DNA of 64,000 nt. Origin: Pantoea cypripedii. Lineage in GTDB: Bacteria; Pseudomonadota; Gammaproteobacteria; Enterobacterales; Enterobacteriaceae. Position 1 is the stretch's first letter; each line of letters starts with the position of its first letter. Of the stretch, positions 35,752 through 44,957 are shown in pieces. The stretch covers positions 2,827,286-2,891,285 of the forward strand of contig NZ_CP024768.1 of assembly GCF_011395035.1 (NCBI RefSeq), given 5' to 3'. The notes under the pieces were generated by a model. That model worked only from the letters and a program-made list of their open reading frames with translations, was not told where the DNA came from and did no database searches. The position numbers and the translations under genes were made by a program.

Positions 35752-35883
35752 CATCCCGGATGTTGAATAGTGAAAAAGGAGGTGGCGCAACAAATAACTC
35801 AAAATAGTTATCCGCATTAATAAAATAAGACCGGGTAAATCAAATTATATTGCGCGCAGGCTGAGTCCCCTGCGCGCTTTTTT
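35752..35883 (+). other. Intergenic stretch ending in a strong terminator; possible small RNA
   Basis: The 337 bases between chb and the next gene hold the cruciform above, a small palindrome CATCC-C-GGATG (35752-35762), a purine-rich AAAAAGGAGGTGG, a hairpin ATAACT/AGTTAT (35794-35811) and then a terminator. No convincing open frame or named RNA is seen. It may be the chb 3' UTR or a separate small transcript. 35884-36016 is AT-rich and looks like promoter DNA for the next gene. Confidence 0.3.
35852..35883 (+). terminator. Rho-independent terminator
   Basis: GCGCGCAGG, an 8-base loop and CCTGCGCGC (9-bp stem) followed by six T. It ends transcription from chb or from a small RNA in between. 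Confidence 0.88.
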
Positions 35884-36016
35884 ATCTGAAATTAATAAAT
35901 AATTTCAAAATGGGAGCAACATCACTGTTGCTTGATTAATATCAAACTATGAACGGGTAAAAAACGGCCTAATTTCATTCCGGACCTGAAGAATATAATT
36001 AAATCCGGCAGACATA

Positions 36017-36220
36017 ATGAAATTAAAATTATTCAGTTTTATCCCGCATGCACATAAATGGCGTAATATTCAGATCTCACGTAAAGGCGCGGTTTCACCC
36101 TCTGGTCGCCACTACCATTCCACACATATCCAGGCGCATTGCAAAGGATGCGGGGAACGTATTCATCGGGTTTATTATCGTGATATCAGTGATGCGGAAG
36201 CACGTCGCTGGTTAGGATAA
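36017..36220 (+). CDS. 67-residue protein with a CxxC pair, unknown
   Basis: Basic, His-rich small protein: MKLKLFSFIPHAHKWRNIQI, then YHSTHIQAHCKGCGERIHRVYYRD and a C-terminal helix ARRWLG. HKW near the start and CKGCGERIH suggest a small zinc-binding fold, faintly like short phage proteins of the DUF1660 type; this is not an assignment. No strong ribosome site is visible, and the upstream DNA is AT-rich. The function is unknown. Confidence 0.6.
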   Translation: MKLKLFSFIPHAHKWRNIQISRKGAVSPSGRHYHSTHIQAHCKGCGERIHRVYYRDISDAEARRWLG

Positions 36221-36306
36221 TCAGGCAGATATTAGCGGATTGTATGTTGCAGAGATGTTATGACATGGTACTCTGCCGATATTGACCTCTTGCCAATATC
36301 ACTGCT

Positions 36307-37266
36307 ATGCCTGATTTGTTAACCACATTGAGTCACCAGATTTACCTCTCGGCCCCATTATTTATTCTTATTTTTCTCGGTTACTGTTTGACGCGCTTTG
36401 GCAAATGGCCCGCCAGTATCAGTGAAGGGATGAACCGTTTTGTGTTCAATGTCGCCCTGCCCTGCATGCTGTTTGATGTGATGAGTGATTTCTACAAAAG
36501 CCCGCCGGTGGATTTTCGTCTGCTGCTGGCATTTTTTGGCAGCTGTTTGCTGGTATTTATTGCCGGACGCGTGATCGCAGCAAAAGTATTCCGACTGGAA
36601 AGCATTGCCGGATCGGTGTTTGCACTGGGCGGTATTTTTTCCAACAACGTGATGCTGGGTATTCCGATTGCTACCGTGTTGCTGGGCGAGCAGGCGCTAC
36701 CATCGGTGGCGCTGGTTTTGGTGTTTAATAGCCTGATCCTCTGGACACTGCTGACGGTGTCAGTCGAGTGGTCAAAACACGGCAGTTTTTCGGTACAGGG
36801 GCTGGGCCGAACGCTGATTAGCGTACTGAAAAACCCGCTGATTATCGGCATCCTCAGTGGCACGGCCTGGAGCTTTCTGCAACAACCGCTGCCACTGATT
36901 GCGGCGCAACCGATTGACCTGCTGGGATCGATTGCCGCCCCCCTGTCGCTGGTCACGCTTGGCATGAGCCTGGCGCACTATCGGGTGCGTGATGGCCTGA
37001 AAGAGAGTTACAGCATCTGCCTGCTCAAGCTGATTGTTCAGCCGATGTGCATCTGGGCAATCGCCTGGCTGACAGATTTACCGGCTCTGGAGAGTAAAGT
37101 GGTGGTGCTGCTGGGATCGATGGCGGTGGGTGTCAATGTCTACCTGATGTCGCAAAAATTTCAGGTACTGACCGGCCCGGCTGCGGCCAGTATGTTGTTT
37201 TCCACGCTGTTCGCGGCGGTGACCACACCCGTGTGGATGATGCTGATGACGCTGGCGGGGTATTAA
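36307..37266 (+). CDS. AEC-family transporter
   Basis: Auxin-efflux-carrier-type permease of 319 residues with about ten membrane helices. The opening SAPLFILIFLGYCLTRFGKWP and the N-rich GGIFSNNVMLGIPIA (around residue 104) match the family, as does the C-terminal half NPLIIGILSG... LVTLGMSLA. Bacterial members export or take up small carboxylates such as malate or malonate; the substrate is not known. It is monocistronic and convergent with ahpF. Confidence 0.87.
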   Translation: MPDLLTTLSHQIYLSAPLFILIFLGYCLTRFGKWPASISEGMNRFVFNVALPCMLFDVMSDFYKSPPVDFRLLLAFFGSCLLVFIAGRVIAAKVFRLESIAGSVFALGGIFSNNVMLGIPIATVLLGEQALPSVALVLVFNSLILWTLLTVSVEWSKHGSFSVQGLGRTLISVLKNPLIIGILSGTAWSFLQQPLPLIAAQPIDLLGSIAAPLSLVTLGMSLAHYRVRDGLKESYSICLLKLIVQPMCIWAIAWLTDLPALESKVVVLLGSMAVGVNVYLMSQKFQVLTGPAAASMLFSTLFAAVTTPVWMMLMTLAGY

Positions 37267-37275
37267 TCCCCCCTT

Positions 37276-37347
37276 GTAGCAGCGCGATTTATCGCGCTAA
37301 TTTCAGCACTTTCACATCCAAAGACGCGCAATAAATTGCGCCGCTAC
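37276..37347. repeat. BIME: two inverted REP palindromes
   Basis: 37276-37297 (plus; GTAG foot, one base variant CAGCGCG) and 37326-37347 (minus), feet outward, between the convergent AEC and ahpF genes. Confidence 0.85.
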
Positions 37348-37375
37348 GAATGTGTGCAGGCACACGGGTTTAATC

Positions 37376-37408
37376 AAAAAAAAACCCCACAACACAGGTT
37401 GCGGGGCA
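37376..37408 (-). terminator. Terminator of ahpCF
   Basis: On the minus strand CCCCGCAAC and GTTGTGGGG pair around a short loop and a run of nine T follows, about 25 bases after the ahpF stop. Confidence 0.88.
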
Positions 37409-37431
37409 TTTGCGTGGCTATCGCAACAAAA

Positions 37432-39000
37432 TTATTCAGCCGGGTTGGTGCGGATCAGGTAATCAAACGCACTCAGTGAAGCTTTGGCACCTTCACCGCT
37501 GGCAATGATGATCTGCTTGTACGGCACCGTAGTACAGTCACCCGCCGCGAACACACCTTTCAGGCTGGTTTCGCATTTCGCATCAATGATGATCTCACCC
37601 ATGCGGTTGCGCTCAACAACGCCTTCCAGCCAGGTGGTATTCGGCAGCAGACCGATCTGCACAAAGATGCCGCTCAGCGCGATTTCATGGCTGTTCTGGT
37701 TGGTACGATCGGTATAAACAAGGCCGGTCACTTTGCTGCCGTCGCCTTTCACTGCCGTGGTCTGTGCGTTAAGGATCACATCCACGTTTTTCAGGCTGCG
37801 CAGTTTGTCCTGCAATACCTTGTCAGCTCGCATTTCGCTGGCGAATTCCAGCAGGGTGACGTGCTCTACCAGACCCGCGAGGTCAATGGCCGCTTCAACA
37901 CCCGAGTTACCGCCACCGATAACCGCCGTGCGCTTACCTTTAAACAGCGGACCGTCACAGTGCGGGCAATAGGTTACGCCTTTGGTGCGATACTCTTCTT
38001 CACCCGGCACACCCATATTGCGCCAGCGAGCGCCGGTTGCCAGGATGATGCTACGTGATTTCAATACCGCGCCAGAAGCGGTTTCGATGGCATGCAGACC
38101 GCCCTCTTTGGCTGCGGGAATCAGCTTGATCGCGCTCTGGGTATCAATCACATCCACATCGTAATCATCAACGTGGGCACGCAGTGAGCCAGCCAGCTTC
38201 GCCCCTTCGGTTTTCGGTACGGAGATGTAGTTTTCAATGTCCACCGTATCCAGCACCTGGCCACCAAAACGCTCACCCATCAGGCCGGTACGAATACCTT
38301 TACGTGCTGAGTAAATCGCTGCTGCTGCGCCCGCCGGGCCACTACCCACGATCAGCACTTCATAGGCATCACGCTTATTCAGTTCTTCCGCCGCACGTTT
38401 GTCAGCGTTGGTGTCCACTTTACCGACGATTTCCGCCAGGCTCATACGGCCCTGACCAAACTCTTTGCCGTTCAGATAGACCGCCGGAACGCCCATCACG
38501 TTACGTTCGGTGATTTCTTTCTGGAACATGCCACCGTCAATCGCAGTATGGCTGACGTTTGGATTGAGGATGGCCATCAGGTTCAGCGCCTGAACAACAT
38601 CCGGGCAGTTGTGGCATGACAGGGAATAATAAGTTTCAAAATGGAACTCCCCTTCAAGCTGAGCCACCTGCTCCAGCAGGCTCTGCGCTTCTTTCGAAGG
38701 GTGTCCACCGGTCTGCAACAGTGCCAGTACCAGTGAAGTAAATTCATGGCCCATCGGCGAACCGGCAAAACGCGGGCCGCTGTGGCTGCCAGGGTTGGTA
38801 ATCAGGAACGAAGGTTTACGCACCGGACGATCGTTCTCTTCGCGGAAGCTGACTTTGTCAGACAGGGTCGCGATATCAGCCAGCAGGGTCCGAATCTCTG
38901 CGGATTTGGCGCCATCATCCAGTGTGGCAATTAACTCAACCGGTTTCGTTAATTTCTCAAGGTAAGCCTTGAGTTGGGTTTTTAAGTTGGTGTCGAGCAT
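37432..39000 (-). CDS. ahpF: Alkyl hydroperoxide reductase subunit F
   Basis: NADH-dependent flavoprotein that re-reduces AhpC. It has 522 residues. The N-terminal double thioredoxin-like domain carries C129-x-x-C132 (SCHNCPD). The FAD domain has GSGPAGAAAAIYSARKG near 219, and the thioredoxin-reductase-type active site is C345-x-x-C348 (TYCPHCDG). All four cysteines keep their E. coli numbering. It lies 78 bases after ahpC. Confidence 0.97.
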   Translation of the reverse strand: MLDTNLKTQLKAYLEKLTKPVELIATLDDGAKSAEIRTLLADIATLSDKVSFREENDRPVRKPSFLITNPGSHSGPRFAGSPMGHEFTSLVLALLQTGGHPSKEAQSLLEQVAQLEGEFHFETYYSLSCHNCPDVVQALNLMAILNPNVSHTAIDGGMFQKEITERNVMGVPAVYLNGKEFGQGRMSLAEIVGKVDTNADKRAAEELNKRDAYEVLIVGSGPAGAAAAIYSARKGIRTGLMGERFGGQVLDTVDIENYISVPKTEGAKLAGSLRAHVDDYDVDVIDTQSAIKLIPAAKEGGLHAIETASGAVLKSRSIILATGARWRNMGVPGEEEYRTKGVTYCPHCDGPLFKGKRTAVIGGGNSGVEAAIDLAGLVEHVTLLEFASEMRADKVLQDKLRSLKNVDVILNAQTTAVKGDGSKVTGLVYTDRTNQNSHEIALSGIFVQIGLLPNTTWLEGVVERNRMGEIIIDAKCETSLKGVFAAGDCTTVPYKQIIIASGEGAKASLSAFDYLIRTNPAE

Positions 39001-39078
39001 AATGAGTTCCTGTTGCTGGTCGAAAAATCGGGTGCCGTAGCACCCGATTGGAGAAACATCGAAGGGCTGCGTGGTGGC

Positions 39079-39642
39079 TTAGATTTTGCCAACCAGGTCC
39101 AGTGATGGAGCCAGAGTCGCGTCGCCTTCCTGCCATTTAGCCGGGCAAACTTCACCTGGGTGAGAAGCAACATACTGAGCCGCTTTCACTTTACGCAGCA
39201 GGTCAGAGGCGTCACGGCCAATGCCTTCAGCAGTGATTTCGATAGCCTGGATGATGCCTTCCGGGTCAACGATGAAAGTACCACGATCTGCCAGGCCTTC
39301 AGCTTCACGCATGATTTCAAAGTTGCGGGTCAGTGCACCCGTCGGGTCGCCGATCATCGCATATTTGATTTTAGCGATGGTCTCAGAAGAACCGTGCCAG
39401 GCTTTGTGGGTAAAGTGGGTGTCGGTAGAAACAGAGTAGATATCTACGCCCAGTTTCTGGAATTCTTCGTGATGATCAGCCACGTCGCCCAGTTCGGTCG
39501 GGCATACGAAGGTAAAGTCAGCTGGGTAGAAGAAGAAAACACTCCATTTACCCTCAACGTCTTTCTCGCTTACATCGATAAATTCGCCGTTTTTGAATGC
39601 TGCGTTTTTGAACGGTTTGATTTTGGTATTAATGATAGACAT
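39079..39642 (-). CDS. ahpC: Alkyl hydroperoxide reductase subunit C (peroxiredoxin)
   Basis: Typical 2-Cys peroxiredoxin reducing H2O2 and organic peroxides in the cytoplasm. It has 187 residues. The peroxidatic C47 is in ADFTFVCPTE and the resolving cysteine, about residue 166, in GEVCPAKW. GGAGGT lies upstream of ATG 39642. It is co-transcribed with ahpF and probably OxyR-controlled. Confidence 0.98.
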   Translation of the reverse strand: MSIINTKIKPFKNAAFKNGEFIDVSEKDVEGKWSVFFFYPADFTFVCPTELGDVADHHEEFQKLGVDIYSVSTDTHFTHKAWHGSSETIAKIKYAMIGDPTGALTRNFEIMREAEGLADRGTFIVDPEGIIQAIEITAEGIGRDASDLLRKVKAAQYVASHPGEVCPAKWQEGDATLAPSLDLVGKI

Positions 39643-39698
39643 CGGGTGACCTCCATATAAAAGATGTGATGCAGGTTACATAATTTTCGGGCCAACAT

Positions 39699-39740
39699 CT
39701 AATATGCAGCCGTTATCAATTAGATAAACAAAAGCTATCA
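39699..39740 (-). promoter_or_regulatory. Possible OxyR site upstream of ahpC
   Basis: On the minus strand ATAG, TTATC, GATAA and ATTAG elements occur at roughly ten-base intervals, resembling the tandem ATAG-type OxyR pattern. OxyR control of ahpCF is established in enterobacteria; the exact site is inferred. Confidence 0.4.
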
Positions 39741-39868
39741 AACGCGGCAAGGCCCGATTGCTGCGGCCTGCCGCGGCATTCTACACAGAAACCACCTTGA
39801 TTTAACGTGGTTTATCTTTTTGTAGCGGAACTGCTACTTTTGAGTGACGTGACTGCTGGAGTCCATCT

Positions 39869-40309
39869 GTGCATATTCGATTGTTTCAGGAAGCTGACCG
39901 CCCTTTTCTGCGCACGCTGTTTCTGGCGGCGCGCCGGACCAACTGGACCTGGCTCGACGGTGATGACTGGCAGCTGGAGGATTTTGACCGGGTGATCCTC
40001 GGCGAGACCGTGCTGGTGGCGGAGATTGACGGCCACCGCGCCGGTTTTGCCGGTGTGCTCGATAATGATAATTTCCTGCACAGCCTGTATGTCGCCCCCG
40101 ATTTTCAGGGCCAGGGGGTGGGCAGTGCGTTACTGGACGCAGTGCAGGCACGTTTTACCAGCACCGGGGCGCTGAAATGCCTGCTGCTGAACCAGCCAGC
40201 GCAAACCTTCTATCTGAAACACGGCTGGCAAAAGGTGGCTCAGGGCGAGAGCGATCAGGGGAAATACCTGCTGATGCACTATCCGCTGACGGCACGCGCC
40301 AGCGGATAG
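39869..40309 (+). CDS. GNAT-family N-acetyltransferase
   Basis: 146-residue acetyl-CoA-dependent acyltransferase with the usual GNAT core: strand HSLYVAPDFQGQGVGSALLDAV containing the Q/RxxGxG/A acetyl-CoA loop (about residues 76-92), then FYLKHGWQKV. It starts with GTG at 39869, with TGGAG seven bases upstream. The substrate is unknown. It is convergent with mrp, with seven bases between the stops. Confidence 0.85.
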   Translation: MHIRLFQEADRPFLRTLFLAARRTNWTWLDGDDWQLEDFDRVILGETVLVAEIDGHRAGFAGVLDNDNFLHSLYVAPDFQGQGVGSALLDAVQARFTSTGALKCLLLNQPAQTFYLKHGWQKVAQGESDQGKYLLMHYPLTARASG

Positions 40310-40316
40310 TTTGCGG

Positions 40317-41429
40317 TTAAACGGCGCGGAAGGCGATATCGTCGGGGATCACTTCCCCATGCCAGTAAAGCTGCGCCGCCACGCGCCCGGCCAGCTCACG
40401 ATACAGGGCGGTAAATTCGCTGTCGGGACGACGCACCACCGTTGGCTCACCATCATCAAGATCTTCGCGCAGATTAATATGCAGCGGCAGCTGCGCCAGC
40501 AGTCGGGTGTTGTAGTCCTGCGCCAGTTTCTGCGCACCACCCGTGCCAAAGATCGGCTCATGATGACCACATTCGCTACAGATATGGATGCTCATATTTT
40601 CCACCACACCCAGCACCGGTACGTTGACCTTCTCGAACATCACGATACCTTTACGCGCATCAATCAACGCGATATCCTGTGGCGTCGTCACCACCAGCGC
40701 GCCAGTTACCGGAATATTTTGCGCCAGCGTCAGCTGGATATCGCCGGTGCCGGGCGGCATGTCGAGCACCAGATAATCCAGCTCAGGCCACATCGTTTCA
40801 TTGAGTAGCTGCATCAGGGCCTTGCTGGCCATTGGCCCGCGCCACACCATCGCGTTATCGTCAGTCACCAGATAACCAATCGAGTTGGTCGCCAGGCCGT
40901 GCGCCATGATCGGTGCCATATGGGTCCCATCCGGTGAGGTGGGTCGCTGGTTTTCCGTACCGAGCATGTTGGGAATCGACGGACCATAGATGTCAGCATC
41001 GAGAATCCCGACACGAGCCCCTTCTGCCGCCAGCGCCAGCGCCATATTCACCGCAGTACTGGATTTACCCACGCCCCCTTTGCCGGAACTGACCGCAATG
41101 ATGTTCTTCACACCATTGACGCCGGGATGATTTTTCACCCGTTTCAGGGTGACGATATCGTGGCGCAACCGCCAGTCAATGGCGCGCGTCTGCGTCAGGC
41201 GCAGCAGCTCGCCACTGGTTTGTGCTTTTAATTCTTCAAACGCGCTGGCCCAGGCGAATGGCATCACCAGTTCCAGATGCAGTTTGTCATCCAGCAACGC
41301 GACGTGGCGCAAGGCTTTCAGTGTCGTAAGATTGTGCTTCAGTGTCGGATGTTCAAAGCCACTCAGCACGCCTATCACCACGGCGCGCAAGGCTTCGGGT
41401 GAATGTTGTTCCCGGGATTGTGAAGTCAT
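40317..41429 (-). CDS. mrp: Iron-sulfur carrier protein Mrp (ApbC)
   Basis: P-loop ATPase that carries and delivers Fe-S clusters. It has 370 residues. The N-terminal MIP18-like domain (about 1-90) is followed by an MRP/NBP35 ATPase with deviant Walker A SGKGGVGKS (115-123) and cluster-binding C284-x-x-C287 (ICSECGHH). It is divergent from metG, as in E. coli. Confidence 0.96.
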   Translation of the reverse strand: MTSQSREQHSPEALRAVVIGVLSGFEHPTLKHNLTTLKALRHVALLDDKLHLELVMPFAWASAFEELKAQTSGELLRLTQTRAIDWRLRHDIVTLKRVKNHPGVNGVKNIIAVSSGKGGVGKSSTAVNMALALAAEGARVGILDADIYGPSIPNMLGTENQRPTSPDGTHMAPIMAHGLATNSIGYLVTDDNAMVWRGPMASKALMQLLNETMWPELDYLVLDMPPGTGDIQLTLAQNIPVTGALVVTTPQDIALIDARKGIVMFEKVNVPVLGVVENMSIHICSECGHHEPIFGTGGAQKLAQDYNTRLLAQLPLHINLREDLDDGEPTVVRRPDSEFTALYRELAGRVAAQLYWHGEVIPDDIAFRAV

Positions 41430-41593
41430 CCCCGCTCCTTACTCTTTATTCTGACGCTGAATTTCAGCGGTGTGTTTTCAATAATATCAGATAGGGCATA
41501 AAGTGACGTGGCTGTCAGGTTGTGTTTACGCCAGAGAGTGCTTCGGTTACCATCTTAAGCCCGATTTTTCATTTACAGAAAGCTACGCAAACT

Positions 41594-43627
41594 ATGACTC
41601 AAGTCGCTAAAAAAATTCTGGTGACGTGCGCGCTGCCATACGCGAACGGTTCAATCCATCTCGGCCACATGCTCGAGCATATCCAGGCAGACATTTGGGT
41701 GCGTTACCAGCGAATGCGTGGCAATCAGGTTTACTTCATCTGCGCCGACGACGCGCACGGCACACCGATCATGCTGAAAGCACAGCAACTCGGTGTGGCA
41801 CCTGAGCAGATGATTGCTGAGATGAAGCAGGAGCACGAGACTGATTTCGCGGGCTTCGACATCAGCTATGACAACTACCACTCGACCCACGGCGACGAGA
41901 ACCGCCAGCTGTCGGAGCTGATCTATGGCCGCCTGAAAGAGAACGGCTTCATTAAAAATCGCACCATTTCTCAGCTGTACGATCCGGAAAAAGGCATGTT
42001 CCTGCCCGATCGTTTCGTTAAAGGCACCTGCCCGAAATGTAAATCGCCGGATCAATATGGCGACAACTGTGAAGTCTGTGGTGCCACTTACAGCCCGACC
42101 GAGTTGATCGAACCGAAATCCGTGGTTTCTGGCGCGACGCCGGTAATGCGTGATTCCGAGCACTTCTTCTTCGATCTGCCTTCCTTCAGTGAAATGCTGC
42201 AGGCGTGGACGCGTTCTGGTGCGTTGCAGGAGCAAGTAGCGAACAAGATGCAGGAGTGGTTCGAATCCGGCCTGCAGCAGTGGGATATCTCGCGCGATGC
42301 CCCTTACTTCGGCTTCGAAATTCCAGGTGCGCCGGGCAAATACTTCTACGTGTGGCTGGATGCGCCCATCGGCTACATGGGTTCGTTTAAAAACCTGTGT
42401 GACAAGCGCGGCAATATCGATTTCGACGAGTTCTGGAAGAAAGATTCCACCACCGAGCTGTACCACTTTATCGGTAAAGACATCGTCTATTTCCACAGCC
42501 TGTTCTGGCCGGCGATGCTGGAAGGTAGCCAGTTCCGTAAGCCGACCAACCTGTTTGTTCACGGCTATGTCACGGTCAATGGCGCGAAGATGTCGAAATC
42601 ACGCGGCACCTTTATCAAAGCCAGCACCTGGTTGCAGCATCTGGATGCCGACAGCCTGCGTTATTACTACGCGGCGAAACTCTCTTCACGTATCGATGAT
42701 ATCGACCTGAACCTGGAAGATTTCGTACAGCGCGTGAATGCGGACATCGTCAACAAAGTGGTCAACCTGGCGTCACGTAACGCTGGCTTCCTGACCAAAC
42801 GCTTTGACGGCAAATTGTCGTCCGAACTGGCCGATCCGGTGCTGTATCAGACCTTTGTCGATGCCTCAGAGAAAATCGGTGAAGCCTGGGCCAGCCGCGA
42901 ATACAATCGTGCCATCCGTGAAATCATGGCGCTGGCGGATCTCGCCAACCGTTATGTGGATGAGCAGGCACCGTGGGTGGTGGCGAAACAGGAAGGCCGT
43001 GATGCCGATCTGCAAGCCATCTGCTCAATGGGTATCAACCTGTTCCGCGTGCTGATGACCTGGCTGAAACCGGTGTTACCGTCCCTGAGCGCCCGCGCTG
43101 AAGCCTTCCTGCAGAGCGAAATGAGCTGGGATGCCATTCAGCAGCCGCTGCTGGATCATCGCGTTGCGCCGTTCAAAGCGCTGTATGGCCGCATCGAAAT
43201 GGCAAAAGTTGACGCGCTGGTTGAAGCGTCGAAAGAAGATGCCGCCGCCGCGAACAAGCCCGCAGTCACCGGCCCTCTGGCTGACGCACCGATTGGTGAT
43301 GCGATCACCATCGATGATTTTGCCAAAGTCGATATGCGCGTGGCGCTGATCGAAAAAGCGGAGCTGGTGGAAGGTTCGGACAAGCTGCTCCGCCTGGAGC
43401 TGGATTTGGGTGGCGAGAAACGCCAGATCTTCTCCGGTATTCGTGCAGCCTACCCGGACCCATCAGTACTGGTCGGCAAGATGACTATCATTGTCGCGAA
43501 CCTGGCACCGCGTAAGATGCGCTTCGGTGTGTCGGAAGGCATGGTGCTGTCAGCAGGACCTGGTGGCAAAGACCTGTTTGTGCTGTCCGTAGATAGCGGT
43601 GCGCAGCCTGGGATGCCGGTGAAATAA
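41594..43627 (+). CDS. metG: Methionyl-tRNA synthetase
   Basis: Class I synthetase charging methionine tRNAs, 677 residues as in E. coli. HIGH-type motif SIHLGHMLEH near residues 20-29, zinc-knuckle cysteines TCPKCKSPDQYGDNCEVCG near 143-161, KMSKS near 333-337 and a C-terminal tRNA-binding/dimerisation domain (about 580-677). I used ATG 41594; 24 upstream in-frame codons have no similarity. Confidence 0.98.
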   Translation: MTQVAKKILVTCALPYANGSIHLGHMLEHIQADIWVRYQRMRGNQVYFICADDAHGTPIMLKAQQLGVAPEQMIAEMKQEHETDFAGFDISYDNYHSTHGDENRQLSELIYGRLKENGFIKNRTISQLYDPEKGMFLPDRFVKGTCPKCKSPDQYGDNCEVCGATYSPTELIEPKSVVSGATPVMRDSEHFFFDLPSFSEMLQAWTRSGALQEQVANKMQEWFESGLQQWDISRDAPYFGFEIPGAPGKYFYVWLDAPIGYMGSFKNLCDKRGNIDFDEFWKKDSTTELYHFIGKDIVYFHSLFWPAMLEGSQFRKPTNLFVHGYVTVNGAKMSKSRGTFIKASTWLQHLDADSLRYYYAAKLSSRIDDIDLNLEDFVQRVNADIVNKVVNLASRNAGFLTKRFDGKLSSELADPVLYQTFVDASEKIGEAWASREYNRAIREIMALADLANRYVDEQAPWVVAKQEGRDADLQAICSMGINLFRVLMTWLKPVLPSLSARAEAFLQSEMSWDAIQQPLLDHRVAPFKALYGRIEMAKVDALVEASKEDAAAANKPAVTGPLADAPIGDAITIDDFAKVDMRVALIEKAELVEGSDKLLRLELDLGGEKRQIFSGIRAAYPDPSVLVGKMTIIVANLAPRKMRFGVSEGMVLSAGPGGKDLFVLSVDSGAQPGMPVK

Positions 43628-43634
43628 GGATCTA

Positions 43635-43660
43635 AGCCGCCACACCATGGCGGCTTTTTA
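43635..43660 (+). terminator. Terminator of metG
   Basis: AGCCGCC, a 7-base loop and GGCGGCT followed by a T-run, eight bases after the metG stop. Confidence 0.88.
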
Positions 43661-43668
43661 ATTTACCG

Positions 43669-43692
43669 GGTCGGCATAAATGCCGCCCGTAC
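43669..43692 (-). repeat. Single REP of the GGCAT-stem type
   Basis: Minus orientation copy nearly identical to 5579-5602 (stem GGGCGGC, loop ATTTAT, GCCGACC), with GTAC-G in place of the exact GTAG foot. Confidence 0.7.
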
Positions 43693-43761
43693 GAAATGTG
43701 ATCGCTAGCACGCTAAGCGCTTAATGCGTATGATGAAGCCCTATGAAAACAGGAGCCTGTC

Positions 43762-44154
43762 ATGCCTACCGTGCTGTCTGTCAGCTGGCGCTATTTGCGC
43801 GCCTTTGTCATCATTTACGCTGCTCTTTATGCCGGGATCGGCATTTCTGCTCTGCTTCCTATTACCATTCCCGGTAGCATCATTGGCATGCTGCTGCTGT
43901 TTCTGCTGCTGGCGCTGCAAATCCTGCCTGTTGACTGGGTCAAACCGGGCTGCCATTTGCTGATTCGCTATATGGCGCTGCTTTTCGTGCCGATAAGCGT
44001 CGGGGTGATGAGTTATACCGATATTCTTACCGCACAATTCGGTCCCATCGTGGTTTCCTGCCTGGTCAGTACCTTCCTGGTGCTGGTGGTGGTTGGCCTG
44101 AGCGCCGAACGTATGCAACGGCCTGGCGTACCAAAGGAGCCGGGAGATGAGTGA
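43762..44154 (+). CDS. yohJ: CidA/LrgA-family membrane protein YohJ
   Basis: 130-residue protein with four membrane segments, holin-like family. IPGSIIGMLLLFLLLALQILP and YMALLFVPISVGVM are the family signatures. It works with YohK. In several bacteria these pairs affect murein hydrolase activity or export small metabolites. AGGAG lies upstream, and its end overlaps yohK by eight bases. Confidence 0.93.
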   Translation: MPTVLSVSWRYLRAFVIIYAALYAGIGISALLPITIPGSIIGMLLLFLLLALQILPVDWVKPGCHLLIRYMALLFVPISVGVMSYTDILTAQFGPIVVSCLVSTFLVLVVVGLSAERMQRPGVPKEPGDE

Positions 44155-44839
44155 TATCTGGTGGTCGTTGCCGCTCACCTTACTGGCCTATTTCCTCGCC
44201 CGGAAGCTGGCGGCCAAAATCAAAATTTCCATCATTAACCCGTTGCTGGTTGCGATGGCGATTGTGATCCCGATTTTGCTACTGACGCATATGCCTTATG
44301 CCCGCTATTTTGCTGGCAGCGCACTGCTCAATCAGTTACTGCAACCCGCTGTGGTGGCGCTGGCGCTGCCGTTGTATGAGCAGATGCATCAAATCCGTGC
44401 ACGCTGGAAAACCATTATTAGCGTCTGTTTTATTGGCAGCCTCACGGCGATGATTTCCGGCACGGCCATCGCCTTATGGCTGGGTGCCACCCCGGAGATT
44501 GCCGCCACCATCATGCCGAAGTCAGTCACGACGCCGATTGCCATGGCGGTTTCCGCCTCCATGCACGGTATTCCGGCAATCAGCGCCATTTGCGTACTGA
44601 TTGCAGGGGTGTTGGGCGCGGTATTCGGTCATATGCTGCTGAACCTGTTGCAGATAAAAAGCAAAGCATCACGCGGGCTGGCGATAGGTAATGCCTCACA
44701 TGCGCTGGGTACCGCACGCGCGGCGGAGATTGATTATCAGGAAGGGGCGTTCAGTTCGCTGGCGTTGGTGATTTGCGGCATCATTACATCGCTACTGGCA
44801 CCGTTTCTCTACCCGGTGCTGATGCACTGGCTGGGCTAA
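44147..44839 (+). CDS. yohK: LrgB/CidB-family membrane protein YohK
   Basis: 230-residue polytopic protein (E. coli 231). Family stretches: PAVVALALPLYEQMHQI near residue 66, IMPKSVTTPIAMAVS near 122 and GNASHALGTARA near 180. It is the partner of YohJ. A palindrome TTGCGAGA-TCTCGCAA (44842-44859) follows three bases after the stop. Confidence 0.93.
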   Translation: MSDIWWSLPLTLLAYFLARKLAAKIKISIINPLLVAMAIVIPILLLTHMPYARYFAGSALLNQLLQPAVVALALPLYEQMHQIRARWKTIISVCFIGSLTAMISGTAIALWLGATPEIAATIMPKSVTTPIAMAVSASMHGIPAISAICVLIAGVLGAVFGHMLLNLLQIKSKASRGLAIGNASHALGTARAAEIDYQEGAFSSLALVICGIITSLLAPFLYPVLMHWLG

Positions 44840-44841
44840 AC

Positions 44842-44859
44842 TTGCGAGAGATCTCGCAA
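44842..44859. other. Perfect palindrome after yohK
   Basis: TTGCGAGA, GA, TCTCGCAA: an 8-bp stem with almost no loop. No T-run follows. It may be a transcript-end structure or a protein site. Between it and cdd lies GATCACA (44902), a CRP half-site, as expected for a CRP/CytR-type cdd promoter. Confidence 0.4.
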
Positions 44860-44957
44860 AGTTGAAACAAGCAAGGCAGCTTACATTGTCAGAGCGATAC
44901 AGATCACATATAACCGTTCAGGCGGCGCACCGCCGCTGACGCGTTAACGAGGCCATC

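Noticed and set aside
35760..35807. 15-codon frame starting ATGTTGAATAGTGAA in the chb 3' region
   Set aside because: Very short, no ribosome site before the ATG, no sign of conservation visible from one sequence.
41651..42562. 303-codon antisense frame in metG
   Set aside because: It overlaps the conserved catalytic core of metG; no start signals and no recognisable domain.
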